DNA of 64,000 bases, taken from assembly GCA_010279815.1 (NCBI GenBank), contig QEOQ01000345.1, forward strand, positions 1,215,671 to 1,279,670, written 5' to 3'. Below are positions 22,601 to 34,943 of the stretch, in pieces. Within the stretch, counting starts at the first letter, position 1. Every line of letters begins with the position of its first letter. A program made the translations under genes and the position numbers. The notes below the pieces were generated by a model. That model was not told the origin of the DNA. It worked only from the letters and a program-made list of their open reading frames with translations, and searched no databases. Source of the DNA: Brachionus plicatilis. Lineage: Eukaryota > Rotifera > Eurotatoria > Ploima > Brachionidae.

Positions 22601-24099
22601 CATAATTAACCGCGGAGCTAAAAGAGTTATTCATAAATTTCGGGAAAATTGGATGACCATTTTTAAAGTTTTTGAACAAAATGGGTGCAAAATAATCAAT
22701 AAAAAAAAATATGGTCACCCGGTTAGACTAGGTTACCATATTCATTATTTTTATATTTAGTTTTTTATTAATAATAGAAACTATTTAATGTTAAATTTTT
22801 TTTAAATTTTAGTTTAAAATAAAAAAATACATTCAATTTTTTTTTCACAATATTTAAAAACATTTAAAGTTTAAGAAACTTGCTCGTAATTATTTCTGTC
22901 AATAACTCATGCCATGTCAAATACAAGCTTGATATTTTTCAGTTTAATTATTAAGATCAAATCCAAAATTTTAGTTAACATTTTAGAATTTATCGCATAG
23001 AATTTAATTTACCTTATTAGCCTAAAAACTCCATCATCAGTTTCAACTGTTACCAATTTAGTTATAGTGTAAGCATGACCTCGGACCAAGCCATTAGATA
23101 ATCTTGCTTCTCTTACACTTGAATCAGCCTCAAAAATATTTTATACGATTAATATCTGAATTTAGTTTTTTTGATTAAATAAAGCTTACTATTATACTAC
23201 AACCCATTATAGAATTTCTCATATAAGCCTGATAAAGTATAGTCCATAAATTAGTGGATGAATCGAGCTTAGCTAAATCAAAAGATTCCTCAAGTCCTCC
23301 TTAATATCAGTGGTTTACTTCGATTGTAAAATTTTTAAAAATTTTACCTGACATGTCTATCAAAGCATCAGTCTTTTTAAAATTGATTAAAAAATTCAAT
23401 TTAATATATTCAATTAGTTACCGTTTGACCAGCTTCTAAAGCTTCATAGCAGCCGTTTAGCTTTGCATAGGCTTTTTCCTTATAGAATGAACATTTAAAG
23501 ATGCCAAATTTAAGCTTGAAAATTACCAGTAGAGCAGTCCAATACTCATTTGGTTGTTGTTTATTATTAGCATAGACCAGTTCACCTGTGGTCCAAAATG
23601 GCAATCGATCATCAATAACTACATCAACCCATTGACCATAAAGCCAGAACCTAAAGTGAAATATTCCTGCATAATTTTCAGAAAAGCTTTGTTCAGCAGG
23701 CACAATTTTTTCAAATAACTTTTCAGATTGTAAAATACCAACAACACCTTTGTTTTTATTTTTTATAAATATGTCAATAATTATCCTTAAGTAAACAGAC
23801 CTGCAATGAACCAGCAGTTTCCAATAGAACCCTGGTCCATGTCACATCTTCTAAAGCCATCAACTACAAATTCCGCATCATCTCTTACTTCCTAAAATAA
23901 TTTATTCCAATAAAAAATTAATTTTTCTAATAAAAAATTCAACTTTGGGACGTTTCCAGACTATGCCCGGCGGTGGGCGCCTTGAATAATAAAGAGATTG
24001 ATTATTAGCCGGAAAGTAAGGATCCTCGAAAAGGTTGTCTTCATCATATTCGGCCGAAATTTCTTCGAATACTTGTCCCTTAAAAGGAATAATCTCCAT
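19650..24099 (-). CDS. Calpain copy 3 (diverged), C-terminal CaaX box
   Basis: Calpain protease gene whose first ATG (24099, [13 protein letters not shown]) lies just before the conserved N-terminal region. Exons: 23944-24099, 23801-23891, 23527-23747, 23422-23478, 23348-23372, 23190-23299, 23013-23128, 20816-20830 (15 nt), 20723-20761, then further exons to 19650. Catalytic Cys is in [12 protein letters not shown], His in [13 protein letters not shown]; the Asn (IRNPW) is on the 15-nt microexon. The C2-like region keeps [20 protein letters not shown] and [15 protein letters not shown]. There is no EF-hand domain; an acidic tail ends in ACLIM, with CLIM forming a CaaX prenylation motif. The 2.2-kb intron 23012-20831 contains a pogo-like element and a perfect hairpin. 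It lies about 460 bp downstream of copy 2's start on the same strand. Confidence 0.85.
20816..20830 (-). other. 15-nt microexon carrying the catalytic Asn of calpain copy 3
   Basis: Between acceptor ...TTATTAG and donor GTAAAT the exon supplies the codons for IRN-P plus two bases of Trp. It joins phase 2 upstream (LIR) and downstream (GGTAATGAAGTC, GNEV). In copies 1 and 2 the same residues lie on one 54-nt exon. Confidence 0.75.
21162..21231. repeat. Perfect 25-bp inverted repeat (hairpin) with 20-nt loop
   Basis: Left arm 21162-21186 (GGAATCCGCATCGACGAAGT...) is exactly complementary to right arm 21207-21231 (...ACTTCGTCGATGCGGATTCC). The stem is GC-rich in an otherwise very AT-rich intron of calpain copy 3. 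It could be a small-RNA precursor, a recent inverted duplication, or transposon termini. Confidence 0.9.
21517..22740 (+). mobile_element. pogo-like element with TA target duplication and HTH fragment
   Basis: The element begins TA|TGGTAA and ends TTACCA|TA, with inner inverted GGGTGACC (left) and GGTCACCC (right), as expected for Tc1/mariner/pogo transposition into TA. Inside, 22241-22486 (+) encodes [25 protein letters not shown] and [10 protein letters not shown], a Psq/pogo-type helix-turn-helix. The upstream part of the helix is interrupted by a stop (S*AANLYGIP) and no DDE catalytic region remains. Many GGGTTAAA motifs flank the ORF. It sits in the calpain copy 3 intron. Confidence 0.7.
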
Positions 24100-25921
24100 T
24101 TTGTTAAATCTAGGGTTAATAATAATAAAATATAGTTTTGTAATAAGCTTAATTTTAGCAAAACTCAATTGCAACTGGTTGTGTAGATAATGAGCTTTTT
24201 AAAAGCTTATAGATTTAGATAATAAATTCCGTCATGCATAAATCATAATATTTTATAAATATAAAATTCAATTGAGTTTGACTTTTAATTGATGAAATTT
24301 AAATTTATTCAAGCCTAAATTGCGCACAAAAATAATTGTAATTTGTTTATTACCTTTTATAAGTTATTATAAAACAATTTTTTTCAAAATTTTTTATTAA
24401 AATTATGAATGAAAAATTTGAATTTTTCCTGAAATTAATTAATTTATTTAAATGCATAAAATGATAAAATTTAATAAAAGTTTTTTATCTTTTTGTTAGT
24501 TCAATTGATTAATTTACAAACTGTCGAATATTTTCATTTAATTACAAATAAGTCATTGATGTTGTCAAAAACTAGATCTTCGAAAATTTTTAAATAATGC
24601 CTAAATTTACTTCGACTTAGAGTTAGAGTTTCTGACTTAAACATTTCCGATAAAATTTTCTTTAGCTTTTCCCAAGATAATTTGGGTTTAGAAAAGAGCT
24701 GGACTTGTCGAAGGATCATACTTTACCAAAGGCTTTTTCAGTTTCAAAAAATAAACACATAAATAAACTGATCAAATAGACTTAAACATCAGTTAAAGAA
24801 AGTTTAAAGTTTGGATAGTATGACACCAAGATAAATGATTTTGAACTTCGCCTCATTTCTAAGAGTAAAAGGCAAAAGTTAACCGTATTTATTAATTTTT
24901 AGGACTCTTTTTCAGTATATAATTTGTTAAAATTTAGTGATGAAATTAAATTAATTTTTTTGACAGAAAAATAAAACAGGAATAGCTACGAAATTTGAAA
25001 AAACTATTAAAAAGGAATTTTTTCGAAATTCTTGAATATTAGATAAATATGAATTTTAAGTATTGCTATGCCATGATCATTTACGTAAATTTATGTATAT
25101 AATCGTTTATTTTCGAAAACATATGTTAAAAAAAGTAAGAAAACTTAAAAATTTTATTTTTTTTAAATTTATTTTAATTAAAATTTGCATCCAATAATTT
25201 TAAATTTTTCACATTTTTTTCTTAATTTAATAGATTCTTAATGTAATACTGTAGCAATACTATATATTTCATTAATTTTTATTTTTGAAATTAAATTCGA
25301 AAACTATCTTTTTTAAATAAAAATCTGAACTAAACTTATAAAAAACAACTTTAATTTTAAATAAATATTTTAAGGATTTATTTTTTTATTTAAAAAAATA
25401 ATTTTCAAGTAAATTTTTTTATATTCAAATATTATATTCGAACCTAATTTTGTAGATCAATATATCAATAATCAATATAAAAAAGAATATCTACTAAATA
25501 TTTTTCCAATCTTTTCTCTTAAATCCTTATTTTTCCAGAAATTTCTTTTGATCTTCACTTTTGTGACTTTAACCACTGAAAATTTGTTTAACAAAAAATT
25601 GTGAATTTTTTTGAAATTTAATTTGAGACTTTTAAACAACTCTGAAAAAATATCACATAATTTTTAAATGAAAATTATTTCATATTTAAGAGATTAACCA
25701 CGGTTTCAAACTTAAACTAAGATAAATTATTAAAATTTTTAAAATAGATATTTAATTTAATCATTAATATTAAAAAAACTAAACTTTTTTAAAGATATTT
25801 ATGGCACATTGGTTTATTAAGCATGTTTTTTATTCAAATGAATGCATGGTTTTAAAAGTGATTTTATTATTTAAATAAAATAATTATTTATCTGAATTTC
25901 AAATTTATCGATAATAAAATC
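24100..25921. other. Spacer between divergent calpain 3 and UTP25
   Basis: About 1.8 kb between the start of calpain 3 (-) and the start of UTP25 (+), so it should hold both promoters. It is AT-rich; a minus-strand ORF at 24534-24719 has no recognisable features and I do not annotate it. No clear repeat was found. Confidence 0.6.
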
Positions 25922-28900
25922 ATGAAACCTCAAAAATCAAAAAAGATAAAATACGATAAACTAGATAATAAAGATCGAAATTTTGTAAAAGCTTTTGGTG
26001 AACTCCATCCAATAAATGACTCAGAGTAAGAATATTTCTAATTCGATCTTATCCTTTTTAAGTTAAATTATTGTTTTAAAATTGAAATTCATTAAATTTT
26101 TTAATTTAAGAAATGATAACCGAAAAGTCCAAGTGGTTTATGAAGATGAATATAACCAAAAAAATTTTAATAAAAACAACAAATATCTGCAATCATTTGA
26201 ACATGAAAAAGTAAAATAAACAAATATTTATTAAATTAATCTATTTCTTTTAATTTTCTTTAGAAGGAAGAGGTATCTGATGAAGATATAAACGATGTAG
26301 TAGCTCCTTATCAGCAACTTTTAAATGATCTAATCGGCAAAGATTCATCCGAGACTAAAAAGAGGAAAAAGAATGATGAGAAAATAACAAAAAAAGTTAA
26401 AAAAAGTTCGGCTTATCAAAATGAGATGGATAGTCAGGATGAAGCTATCGAAGAGTTAAGTAGCAACGAAGAGATAGATGAATCAAATATAAATAGTTAT
26501 TCTCAGGAAGTTTTATGCAAAGATAATCTTGATTCAGAAGAAGTCATTAAAAATGGTATTTTTTTTATCTAAAATTTTTTTTTTTAAGTTTTAAAATTTT
26601 TAGATCCATTTCATATTCATTTTGAGAACAATTTAGATGAAAAAACTGTTGAGAAAATCAAAGCTAATTTTCTAGATAAAAATAAACTGAATGAATTAAA
26701 GCAAAATATTGATGTAAATTTTATTAAATTATGTTTGGTTATTATTTATTATTAATTAATATTTATTCAAGTGGCCAGGCTTAGGTAGTTTAATTTATTC
26801 ACCAGCTACTGACGAAACTAAACAGAACTTGGATCCTAATAAAAATTTGAAACAATTATTCGTAAGTTTTTTTTTTAGCTAATTAAAATCGTAAAGCTAG
26901 ATTTAGTAAAAGAATTCATCAACTATTGTGAATTATTTTTATATAAATTGAAAAAAAAACAGAGAGTATTGATATATAATGTATTTTCTTCTATTAATAA
27001 ACATATTTATTATTTTTTCATAATAGCTATATTTCATGTGTGTCAAAACATGAAATATGGGAATAATTTATTTTTCTAACCATTGTATTATTTTTTCATC
27101 AAAAAAAAAATTTTTTTCCAAAATACATTTACCTGCATAAAAAATTTTTTTGACATACGAATACGATATTTGAAAAATTTGATAAAATCATTTAGAAATC
27201 ATTTAGAAAATTTTTCAAATATATTGTAGTTGTTCGCAGTTAAAACTTAACTGATACAAATCTGTTTTAGCTTTAAAAATTTTAAAAATAATTGAATAAA
27301 AAAAATATTTTCTTATAAAATAATTGTTTAATTTGTAAAAAATAATTAAAAATATAAAAAAAATTTTAAATTTTTTTCTATTATAAAACGATCGACGCGT
27401 TTCGACCAAAAGTTTATTATGAAAATATTTTTATAAATCAAAGATTAAGAATGAAATTTCATGAAAATGAAAAATAAAAGAAAAATTTTTTAAAAAATTT
27501 AATTTTCTCTAATTTGCAACACAGTGTTCAATCATTTTGAAAAAGAAGCAAAACATAGAGTTTTTATATATTCAATTTTTGGTATTTTTTTATTTAAAAA
27601 AGGAATTTGAAATTTTAGAAAAATATTTATCAACTCAGTTTCTGTTGATAGTCTTTTTATTTTATCATGTAAATTTGATTTAAAAATAAAAAAATTTAAA
27701 TCATCCATTGAATGATTTGGACTATTAAAGTGAATTGATATAACATTTAATAAAATTTTGTACATAAACATTTATATTAGACTAATAAATTGAACTTAAT
27801 TAATATATGATTTTTTACAAGAGATAAATGGTTTATTTTTTGGTGAAAAAATAGTAAGCCCGAAACATTAATGATTTACTTTGTTAAAGATCAAACAACG
27901 TATCCTTGAGCGGTTGAATAATACTGCCGAAGAGATTGTTTTGAAACACTTAAACAATGAACAAGAAGAAACGCTTGAAAACTCTGAATTTAAGTTGGAT
28001 TTAAAACAAAGAGAAATATTAAACATTATATCGAATTATGGTGATTTGTACCATTCTGACGTTGATGTGCACACAGACTATAAAATAAAATTTATCTATA
28101 CTTTACATGCTTTAAATCATGCTCTGAAGTAAGAGAAAAATACAAAAAATAAAAATTCATTAAAAAATTTGATTAAATTATTTGATTTAAGAACAAGAAG
28201 TCGTATTATAGCTCACAATGATAAATTAAAACAAAACAAATCAAATAGAGATTTGGAATACAGAGATCAAGGCTTGACTCGTCCGAAAGTCTTGATTATT
28301 GTTCCATATAGAAAATTCGCTTTAAAATTAATAAAAATTATCATTAGACTTTTGATGAATAAAAGTGAAGAACATGTTTCTAATAAAAAGCGATTTTTTG
28401 ACTCTTTTGGTCCTGACGGAGATGATGATAAAACATGCTCGAAAAAAGATGAAAACGAGGAAAAACAACTTTATCATGATGAAGACTACGATTTTTTGTT
28501 TACAGGCAATTGTGATGATCACTTCAAAATTGGTTTATCTGTATCGAAAAAATCATTAAAATTGTTCACAGAATTTTATTCATCAGACATTATAATTGCG
28601 TCACCATTGGGTCTCAAGTCTGTTATTGGAGCTGATGGGTAATTAATTAAAAAACTAAAATGGATTTAAAATTTTTTATTACATGTAATTTAGAGAGAAT
28701 CAAGATCATGATTTTTTATCTTCAATAGAGCTTATAATTTTGGATAATGCCGATGTTTTATTGATGCAGAATTGGGAACATGTTGTCACTATTTTTGATA
28801 ATTTACATTTACAGCCGAAAAAAAGCCATGACACCGACTTTTCGAGAGTTCGCTCTTGGCTATTAGATGGCCATGCTCGTTTGTACAGACAAACACTTAT

Positions 28901-29926
28901 ATTTAGCAGAATACCAGCACCTCAAATCAATAACATTTTTAATAAATACTGTACGAATTTTAGCGGAAAATATCAAATTGATTTATTCAAAAATCCCAAA
29001 TACCAATTGGGAACTATTTGTAAAATTGGTTTTCAGCTAGCTCAAGTTTTTAACAAAATAGATTGTGATTCGCCAGCTGATCTTCCAGAACAAAGATTTA
29101 AATTTTTTACAGAAAAGGTATATTTTTTAAATATGAAGTCTAGTACAAAAAAATTTTACAAAAAACAAAAAACCGGTAACTTTTTTCTTTGAGTCTAAAA
29201 ATTGTGTAAAAATATGGTTTTAAAAATTAGCAATTTTTTTAATATTTCAGCAATATTTAATTTTGCAAAGCCTTTTAGGTTTTTGTTTTAGGCTTGAAAA
29301 AAAAAGCGAACTTTTCTTTCAATATGTCTGTTTAATTTTTGTACTAGAATTAATATGTAATAAATTTTGTCTAATCAAGTTTTTTTGTTGTTTAGATTTT
29401 GCCGAAATTTAAAGATGAAATGATGTCACATACTTTAATATTTGTTGCTTCCTATTTTGACTTTGTTAAATTGAGAAATTATTTTAAGAAAACTGACGTT
29501 AACTTTATGCATATATCTGAGTATGAATATGTTTTTAGAATTTTTGATTTTAAAATAAAAATGAATTTATTTCAATTTAGATATTCGGACCAAAAAAGCG
29601 TAGAAAAATCCAGATATTTTTTTTTTCATGGCAAAGTACATTTTATGTTGTTGACTGAGAGATTTTATTTCTACAAGAGATATAAAATACGTGGTATCAA
29701 TCATTTAATATTCTATGATTTGCCAAACTATGCGGAATATTACAGTAGCTTTTGTAACTTTCTTCCTGATCCAAAGCGGTTCAAAAATGGTCAACTCGAA
29801 ACCTTTTCGAGCACTGTTCTCTACTCTCAATTTGATGCACAAAAATTATGTGCCATTGTTGGTTATCAGCGTGCAACTCATATGATCAATTCAGATAAAT
29901 CTGTGCATATGTTCATGACCGAATAA
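25922..29926 (+). CDS. UTP25: U3 snoRNA-associated protein UTP25 (DIEXF/DEF homolog)
   Basis: Nucleolar small-subunit processome component for 18S rRNA maturation, a DEAD-helicase-like fold lacking true helicase motifs. Ten exons: 25922-26025, 26111-26210, 26264-26555, 26604-26713, 26772-26861, 27890-28128, 28192-28638, 28694-29117, 29396-29520 and 29581-29926; 2277 nt, 758 aa, close to the usual family length. The N-terminal third is acidic and Lys-rich (KKRKKNDEK). Family signatures include WPGLGSLIY, the RPKVLIIVPYRKFA block, DIIIASPLGLKSVIGADG, IILDNADVLLMQNWEHV, RLYRQTLIFSRIPAPQIN and FFFHGKVHFMLLTERFYFYK. The final intron (29521-29580) is 60 nt, in frame and stop-free, so naive translation inserts 20 false residues. 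An AATAAA follows 19 bases after the stop. Confidence 0.93.
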
Positions 29927-29944
29927 TCAAAATTTAGTTTTAAA

Positions 29945-29950
29945 AATAAA
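29945..29950 (+). terminator. Poly(A) signal of UTP25
   Basis: AATAAA lies 19 bases downstream of the UTP25 stop codon. In such AT-rich DNA the hexamer is common by chance, so position is the only real support. Confidence 0.45.
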
Positions 29951-32900
29951 AAATTAAAAAAATATTTTTTGTTTCCTTCTGTTCCATTTTAATGGAAAAA
30001 ATTGATTATTTTTAAATTGCTTAAAAATAAATTTTTAGAATATGAACTTTCCTAAATTCTTAATCTTATTTTGAAATTAATATTTTGAGTTTTTTTAAAT
30101 TTAGAAAAATTTTAGCTAATATAGCTTAGAAAAGTTAAGAAAAAAATTGATACGATCCGATGTGAAAATGTCAACTATTGAGTCACATTTATCAACTTAA
30201 ATGTCTCAATTTTTCGATATCAAACTTTATTCTGAAAATGTTTGGCAAAGATTCATTGGCATTTCAAAAGCAATTTACTTAGAAAAGTGATATGTTTTTT
30301 TTTTCTAAGTAACTTTTTTTCTAAAATGGAATTTTTTATAGAGATTTTTTAAGAATGACATTTTTTTCCAGTGGAAAATTTACTGATTCTATAGGTAAAA
30401 ATTAGAATTATAAATATAGTAGTAGTAGTAGTGTAAGCTGTAACACATAAAGTGTGAGTGCAGTTTATAACGCTGCACTTTGTCAGCTTGTGGTTTTGGT
30501 TATGGCCACAAATATGAATTATTCAAAGCATAAATTAATTTCTGGTAAAAAATAATTTAAAAACCATTATCTTATTAATTCAATAAAAGTTTATTGTACT
30601 GAAATTATTCTCATGGTAGACAATTCACGACTATTTAAAAAATATATAACAACAATTTTTTTTTGATTAAGTTCAGTAATTTAAAAACCAGTATAACTTA
30701 ACACTGAAGAATATTTATTCTGAACTATTAGAATTATGCTAACATCCCATCATTGATAAACATCGAAAAATATTTTAACTGAAATTGAATGAAAATTCCT
30801 TATTTCAAAAAAGATAATTATAAATTTTATCCTTTTTTAATTGAATTTTTTTTATCTCTCAGGACATATTAGACTTCCTTTTTTGGACTATAAAAACAGA
30901 TTTAATTTATTTTTTGTTTATAAAATCTTAACAATCAAAAATATATGAGTTAATTTTGATGAGTATTAGTTTTAAACAGAATACGAATAAATACTGTTAA
31001 CTTTAGTTTTTACAATCCAAACCATGCTTTTTTCATTTTTTTAAAGAATTAAACCAAAATTTTGTTTACAAGCTAAGTCAATAATTTTATTTTTTTACCC
31101 TTTATTCAAGTCAAAAAAAAATTTGGTTCTAGAAATTTTAAGTATTTTAGAAATTAGTTTAATTTCAACATTTTCTTATATAGAAATGTGTTTCTCTGTC
31201 TTTTAATTTAATTAGAAAATTTCAAAAATTTTTAGTTAATATTTTTAAAACTGAAATTTCTAGAAATTTTTTTTCTTTTTTGATTAATAATCATCGGATT
31301 CCATCAGATTTTTTTCAAAGAAAAAAATTTTTTTCTATAAATTTGAATATTTTTTATTATCGTTTTTTACATTATGAATGTACGTCACCGATCAAAAATA
31401 TTAGTACTATTTTGTGAAAAGTTTGCGAAAATATGAAGTTGACTGACAATTTAATTCTTTTAGGCATAGAAAGCTTTCATCTTCGGCTTGGTATTATAGA
31501 AAAAAAAACTGGATAGTTTTTCCAAAGCGGTTTAGCAGTCAATCAACTTATCTTAGAAATGATTTGAACTAGTGATCGAAAATTATTATTTTATTTTTAT
31601 TTTATTTATTTATTTCAATGAACGCCTTAAAGGCGATGTTAATAAAAATTTAGAAAATAAAATGTAATACATAAGACAAATTTTATTATTATGATGGAAA
31701 TCTTAAAAAGAAAATGATAAAATAAGTAATGAAATAAATTTTGTACCATATTTTATTCTAAAACCCGTCAAAAAAGGTAATTTTTATTTATTGTTGGAAA
31801 TAATATTCTCACAATAAAAATCATCATGACATGTTTTCTTAGTATATAATTTAGATACTAATTTTTAAAAAATTTTATCGATAGTAGCATTTTTCAAATA
31901 ATTTAATGCTAATCAATAAATAAAATTAATAATTCTATTTTTGGGATCACTATAAAATCTCACATGATTACGCAGCTGATTTTAGAAGGTTTAGATCAAA
32001 TTCTATTTACTGATATTAATTTCAGTATTTGTGTGTATGGTGTTTAACACTATAGTAAATAAATTTGAATTCAATCATGTAGTCATATTTAAAAAAAAAA
32101 AATTATTTAAAGGAATTATGACAGATCATTTCTTAGTCCTATTACATATGTTTAAGTCTTTTTTGAGCCTTTTGAGTTATAATTTTAAATTATAGTTACA
32201 CATTTCGTATGGTCAACATTAATCATCTGCTACAAAAATAACTTAAAATCGTAACATTTTTAAGTATAAATAAAAGAGTAGTAAAAAATATCTTTAAAAA
32301 TTTCAAAAATTAATTGATATTAGAATATCAAAATGTACATATCAGTTTCTTGGGAATTTAGACAATTTCATGTTTTTGTTTAGATATACATGTTCATTTG
32401 ATTTAAAAGAAAATAGAAGTATTACTGATGATATTAAGAATCTGATCAAATTCTTGTATGACGTTGATGTGACCATTGCTTCAAATAATTTATAAAAATA
32501 CATTAAGAGACAAGAAAGTTGACAGCACTCCGATTCTTACTCAAAAGTAGATTAAAATTTTAAAACATCCTTTAAATTGTTTTCATGGAATCTAGTATCT
32601 TAATTAGGGTTGACTGAGTTATTGTGTAAACATTTTATAACTCTAAGTTTGAAGTCAAAAATTTATCTGAAAAAAAATATGATTCAGCTTTTAGGTGGTT
32701 AGATTTAGGTTCGAAGCCTGTGTTCAAAAGATATCAAAAAATGTTAACACGCCAAAAAAATTAAGTCACAATTGTAATTTCAAATTTTTTTTAGTGAAAT
32801 TATTCAAATTTAAAATAAAAAAAATGTTAACAAATCTCTTTCATTTTTATTTATTATAACCTATAATGAGATTTTTTTCACATCTTTTTAAAATTGCATT

Positions 32901-32986
32901 CAAATTATTTGAACAACAAAAAATATTTCCATGCTTTTGTAATTTTGATAAATATTATTTTAGAATAAAGTTAAGTGATTGGAGCC
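29951..32986. other. Intergenic region UTP25 to POLR2H
   Basis: About 3 kb with no recognised exon. A short hairpin with GTGCAG/CTGCAC arms lies near 30460-30480. A retroelement-like tail lies at about 31585-31640. The rest is AT-rich. Confidence 0.6.
31585..31640 (-). repeat. Possible LINE 3' tail
   Basis: On the minus strand it reads CGCCTTTAAGGCGTTCATTG followed by AAATAAATAAATAAAAT. A short hairpin followed by ATAAATAAATAAA is typical of some non-LTR retrotransposon 3' ends. No reverse-transcriptase coding remains beside it. Confidence 0.35.
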
Positions 32987-34293
32987 ATGGGCGATATACT
33001 ATTTGAAGATATTTTCGATGTCAAAGACATAGACCCAGATGGACAGAAGTTTGATAGAGGTAACCTTATCTGCAACAATAAAATTTAAGAAAATTTTTTT
33101 AATTTAAAAAAAAAGTTTCTCGCCTATTCTGCGAGAGTGAATCATTCAAAATGGACTTGATACTTGACGTGAATACACAAATCTATCCAATGGCTTTAGG
33201 TATGAAAACAAATATCTTATCTCAAAGTGGACATTTGAAAAATGTCAGTTTAAAAATTATCTCCAAATCGCTTTATCTATGATTTATTTTACAACTGCAG
33301 CGTTTATCTGCTCGCAAAATTTCCCACAACTCTCAACGTAAATTTTATCTTTATTGATAGATCCTAACACGAGCACGGCTCGTAATTCGGGTCGTAATTA
33401 TATAAAACAACATTTTGAAAGAATAACTTAATTCGGCCAAAACTAATATAATTTTATCTCAATCTTTTTTTTGATAATGGCTCTTAAAACTATTGGCTAG
33501 CGCGATACTGGACCTTATATTAATGTTCTATAAATACCAAGTGAAAATTTGGTTAGAAAAAATGCTCCATTTAAGCTCTAAATTAACTACTCATTTAAAA
33601 AAAAAATAAAAAATTTTAATTCTTCAAATTTATTGCCCTTTTCATGAAAGATTTAAGACTCTTATTATTTTAAGGCGTTTGGGTCCTTATCAAAAATTTT
33701 ATCAACGGTTTAAAATTTGAACAACGCATTTTTTTATTTCTTGTCGAGTTTTTATTTTATTTATTGCTAAATTTATTTTTGCTAAAGGTGATAAATTTCG
33801 TTTGTTGATTTGCACCAAATTGAGAGATGATCAAGCTGATGATAACGAGTATAACCCATTGGATACCAGTCCGAGCCGAGCAGACCAGTTTGAGTATGTA
33901 ATGCATGGTAGAGTTTATCGCATCGAAGGAGATGAGACTGCTACCGAAAGTGCTTCCAATCTGTAATTTTTTCAATTTTATCTTACTAACAAACTTTTGA
34001 ATAGTATCGGAAAAATCGTGCCTGATGGTGTATTTACATTGAAATACTAACAAAAAATTGTAAATGCATTAGTCTGGCATGGCTTATCCATACTTTACTA
34101 ACAACTAACATAATTTAAAAAAGCTTTTTTTTTAATTTTATATAATTTGGTGGCTAAATAATTTTTTATTTATAGTAAGGCATACGTATCCTTTGGTGGT
34201 TTGCTGATGAGGCTGCATGGTGATGCGAATAACTTGTTCGGGTTTAAACAAGACGCAAATGTGTATCTTCTGATGAAAAAGCTGGCCTTTTGA
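32987..34293 (+). CDS. POLR2H: RNA polymerases I/II/III shared subunit RPABC3 (RPB8)
   Basis: Common small subunit of all three nuclear RNA polymerases, with an OB-like fold. Exons 32987-33059, 33116-33199, 33788-33962 and 34176-34293. The start ([20 protein letters not shown]) and the end ([11 protein letters not shown]) match the family at full length, with [36 protein letters not shown] and [18 protein letters not shown] between. The second intron, 588 bp, contains AT-rich and repeat-like sequence. It is a single-copy housekeeping gene and a useful phylogenetic marker for naming the organism. It is transcribed towards the minus-strand VASt1 gene. Confidence 0.96.
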
Positions 34294-34351
34294 GTTCATA
34301 CCACTAATCGGAAATATTTTGAGAATTTTTGTTAACAACTTGATAAAGTTA

Positions 34352-34357
34352 AATAAA
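34352..34357 (+). terminator. Poly(A) signal of POLR2H
   Basis: AATAAA 58 bases after the POLR2H stop, followed by TTGTAAAATG. Assigned by position only. Confidence 0.45.
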
Positions 34358-34877
34358 TTGTAAAATGTTTATTTCATACTTTTATTCAATAAGAAAAATT
34401 AAATTTAAATCAAAAATGTAATCTTTTAAATTTATATTTGGATGTCAATATTGAAATTTTCTTTTAAAATCAATCCAAATCAAGGTATCGAAATAACTCT
34501 AAAGCTAACCAATCTTTGAGAGTTTTCTTTCTATTTCATTGAATTAATGTGTTTGAAGAATTAATGAAAACCGGATTGTTTAGGAGTCTGCTAGCTGTTT
34601 TTTCAATGTTTAATAAACGCTTGTAAAGCATTAGATTCAAATAGACGAGGAATATGGTTCTAAAAAATATAATTATTTTATTTAAATTTCAATATTAATA
34701 TTAAAAACTAAATTATAATCATTGTTGAAAATCGATCTTATTGAAAAGCTAATTTTATATAATTGAATTCTAAATTAAAAATTAAGATCAAAGTCAAATA
34801 TTAGCTAATATTAAATCAAAAGATAAGTAAAAATAAATATTTAAATGTATTACTTTTTTTAAATGATTTTATAAACA

Positions 34878-34943
34878 AATAAAAGAAGCGTTAATCGGTC
34901 TTTCATGACAAGGGCCTTTGCCTGTTGATTAACAATGAAATTG
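34878..34943 (-). repeat. Dispersed ~67-bp repeat family 1, copy C
   Basis: Minus-strand sequence CAATTTCATTGTTAATCAAC, AGGC, GGCCCTTGTCATGAAAGACC and GATTAACGCTTCTTTTATTT follows copies A and B. Like those, it lies between the 3' ends of two convergent genes (POLR2H and VASt1). Confidence 0.65.

Noticed and set aside
27215..27771. Two minus-strand ORFs in the long UTP25 intron
   Set aside because: Lys/Phe/Ile-rich sequence typical of AT-rich intron, no motif, no splice context.
33757..34338. Minus-strand ORFs over POLR2H exons
   Set aside because: Antisense of conserved POLR2H coding exons.
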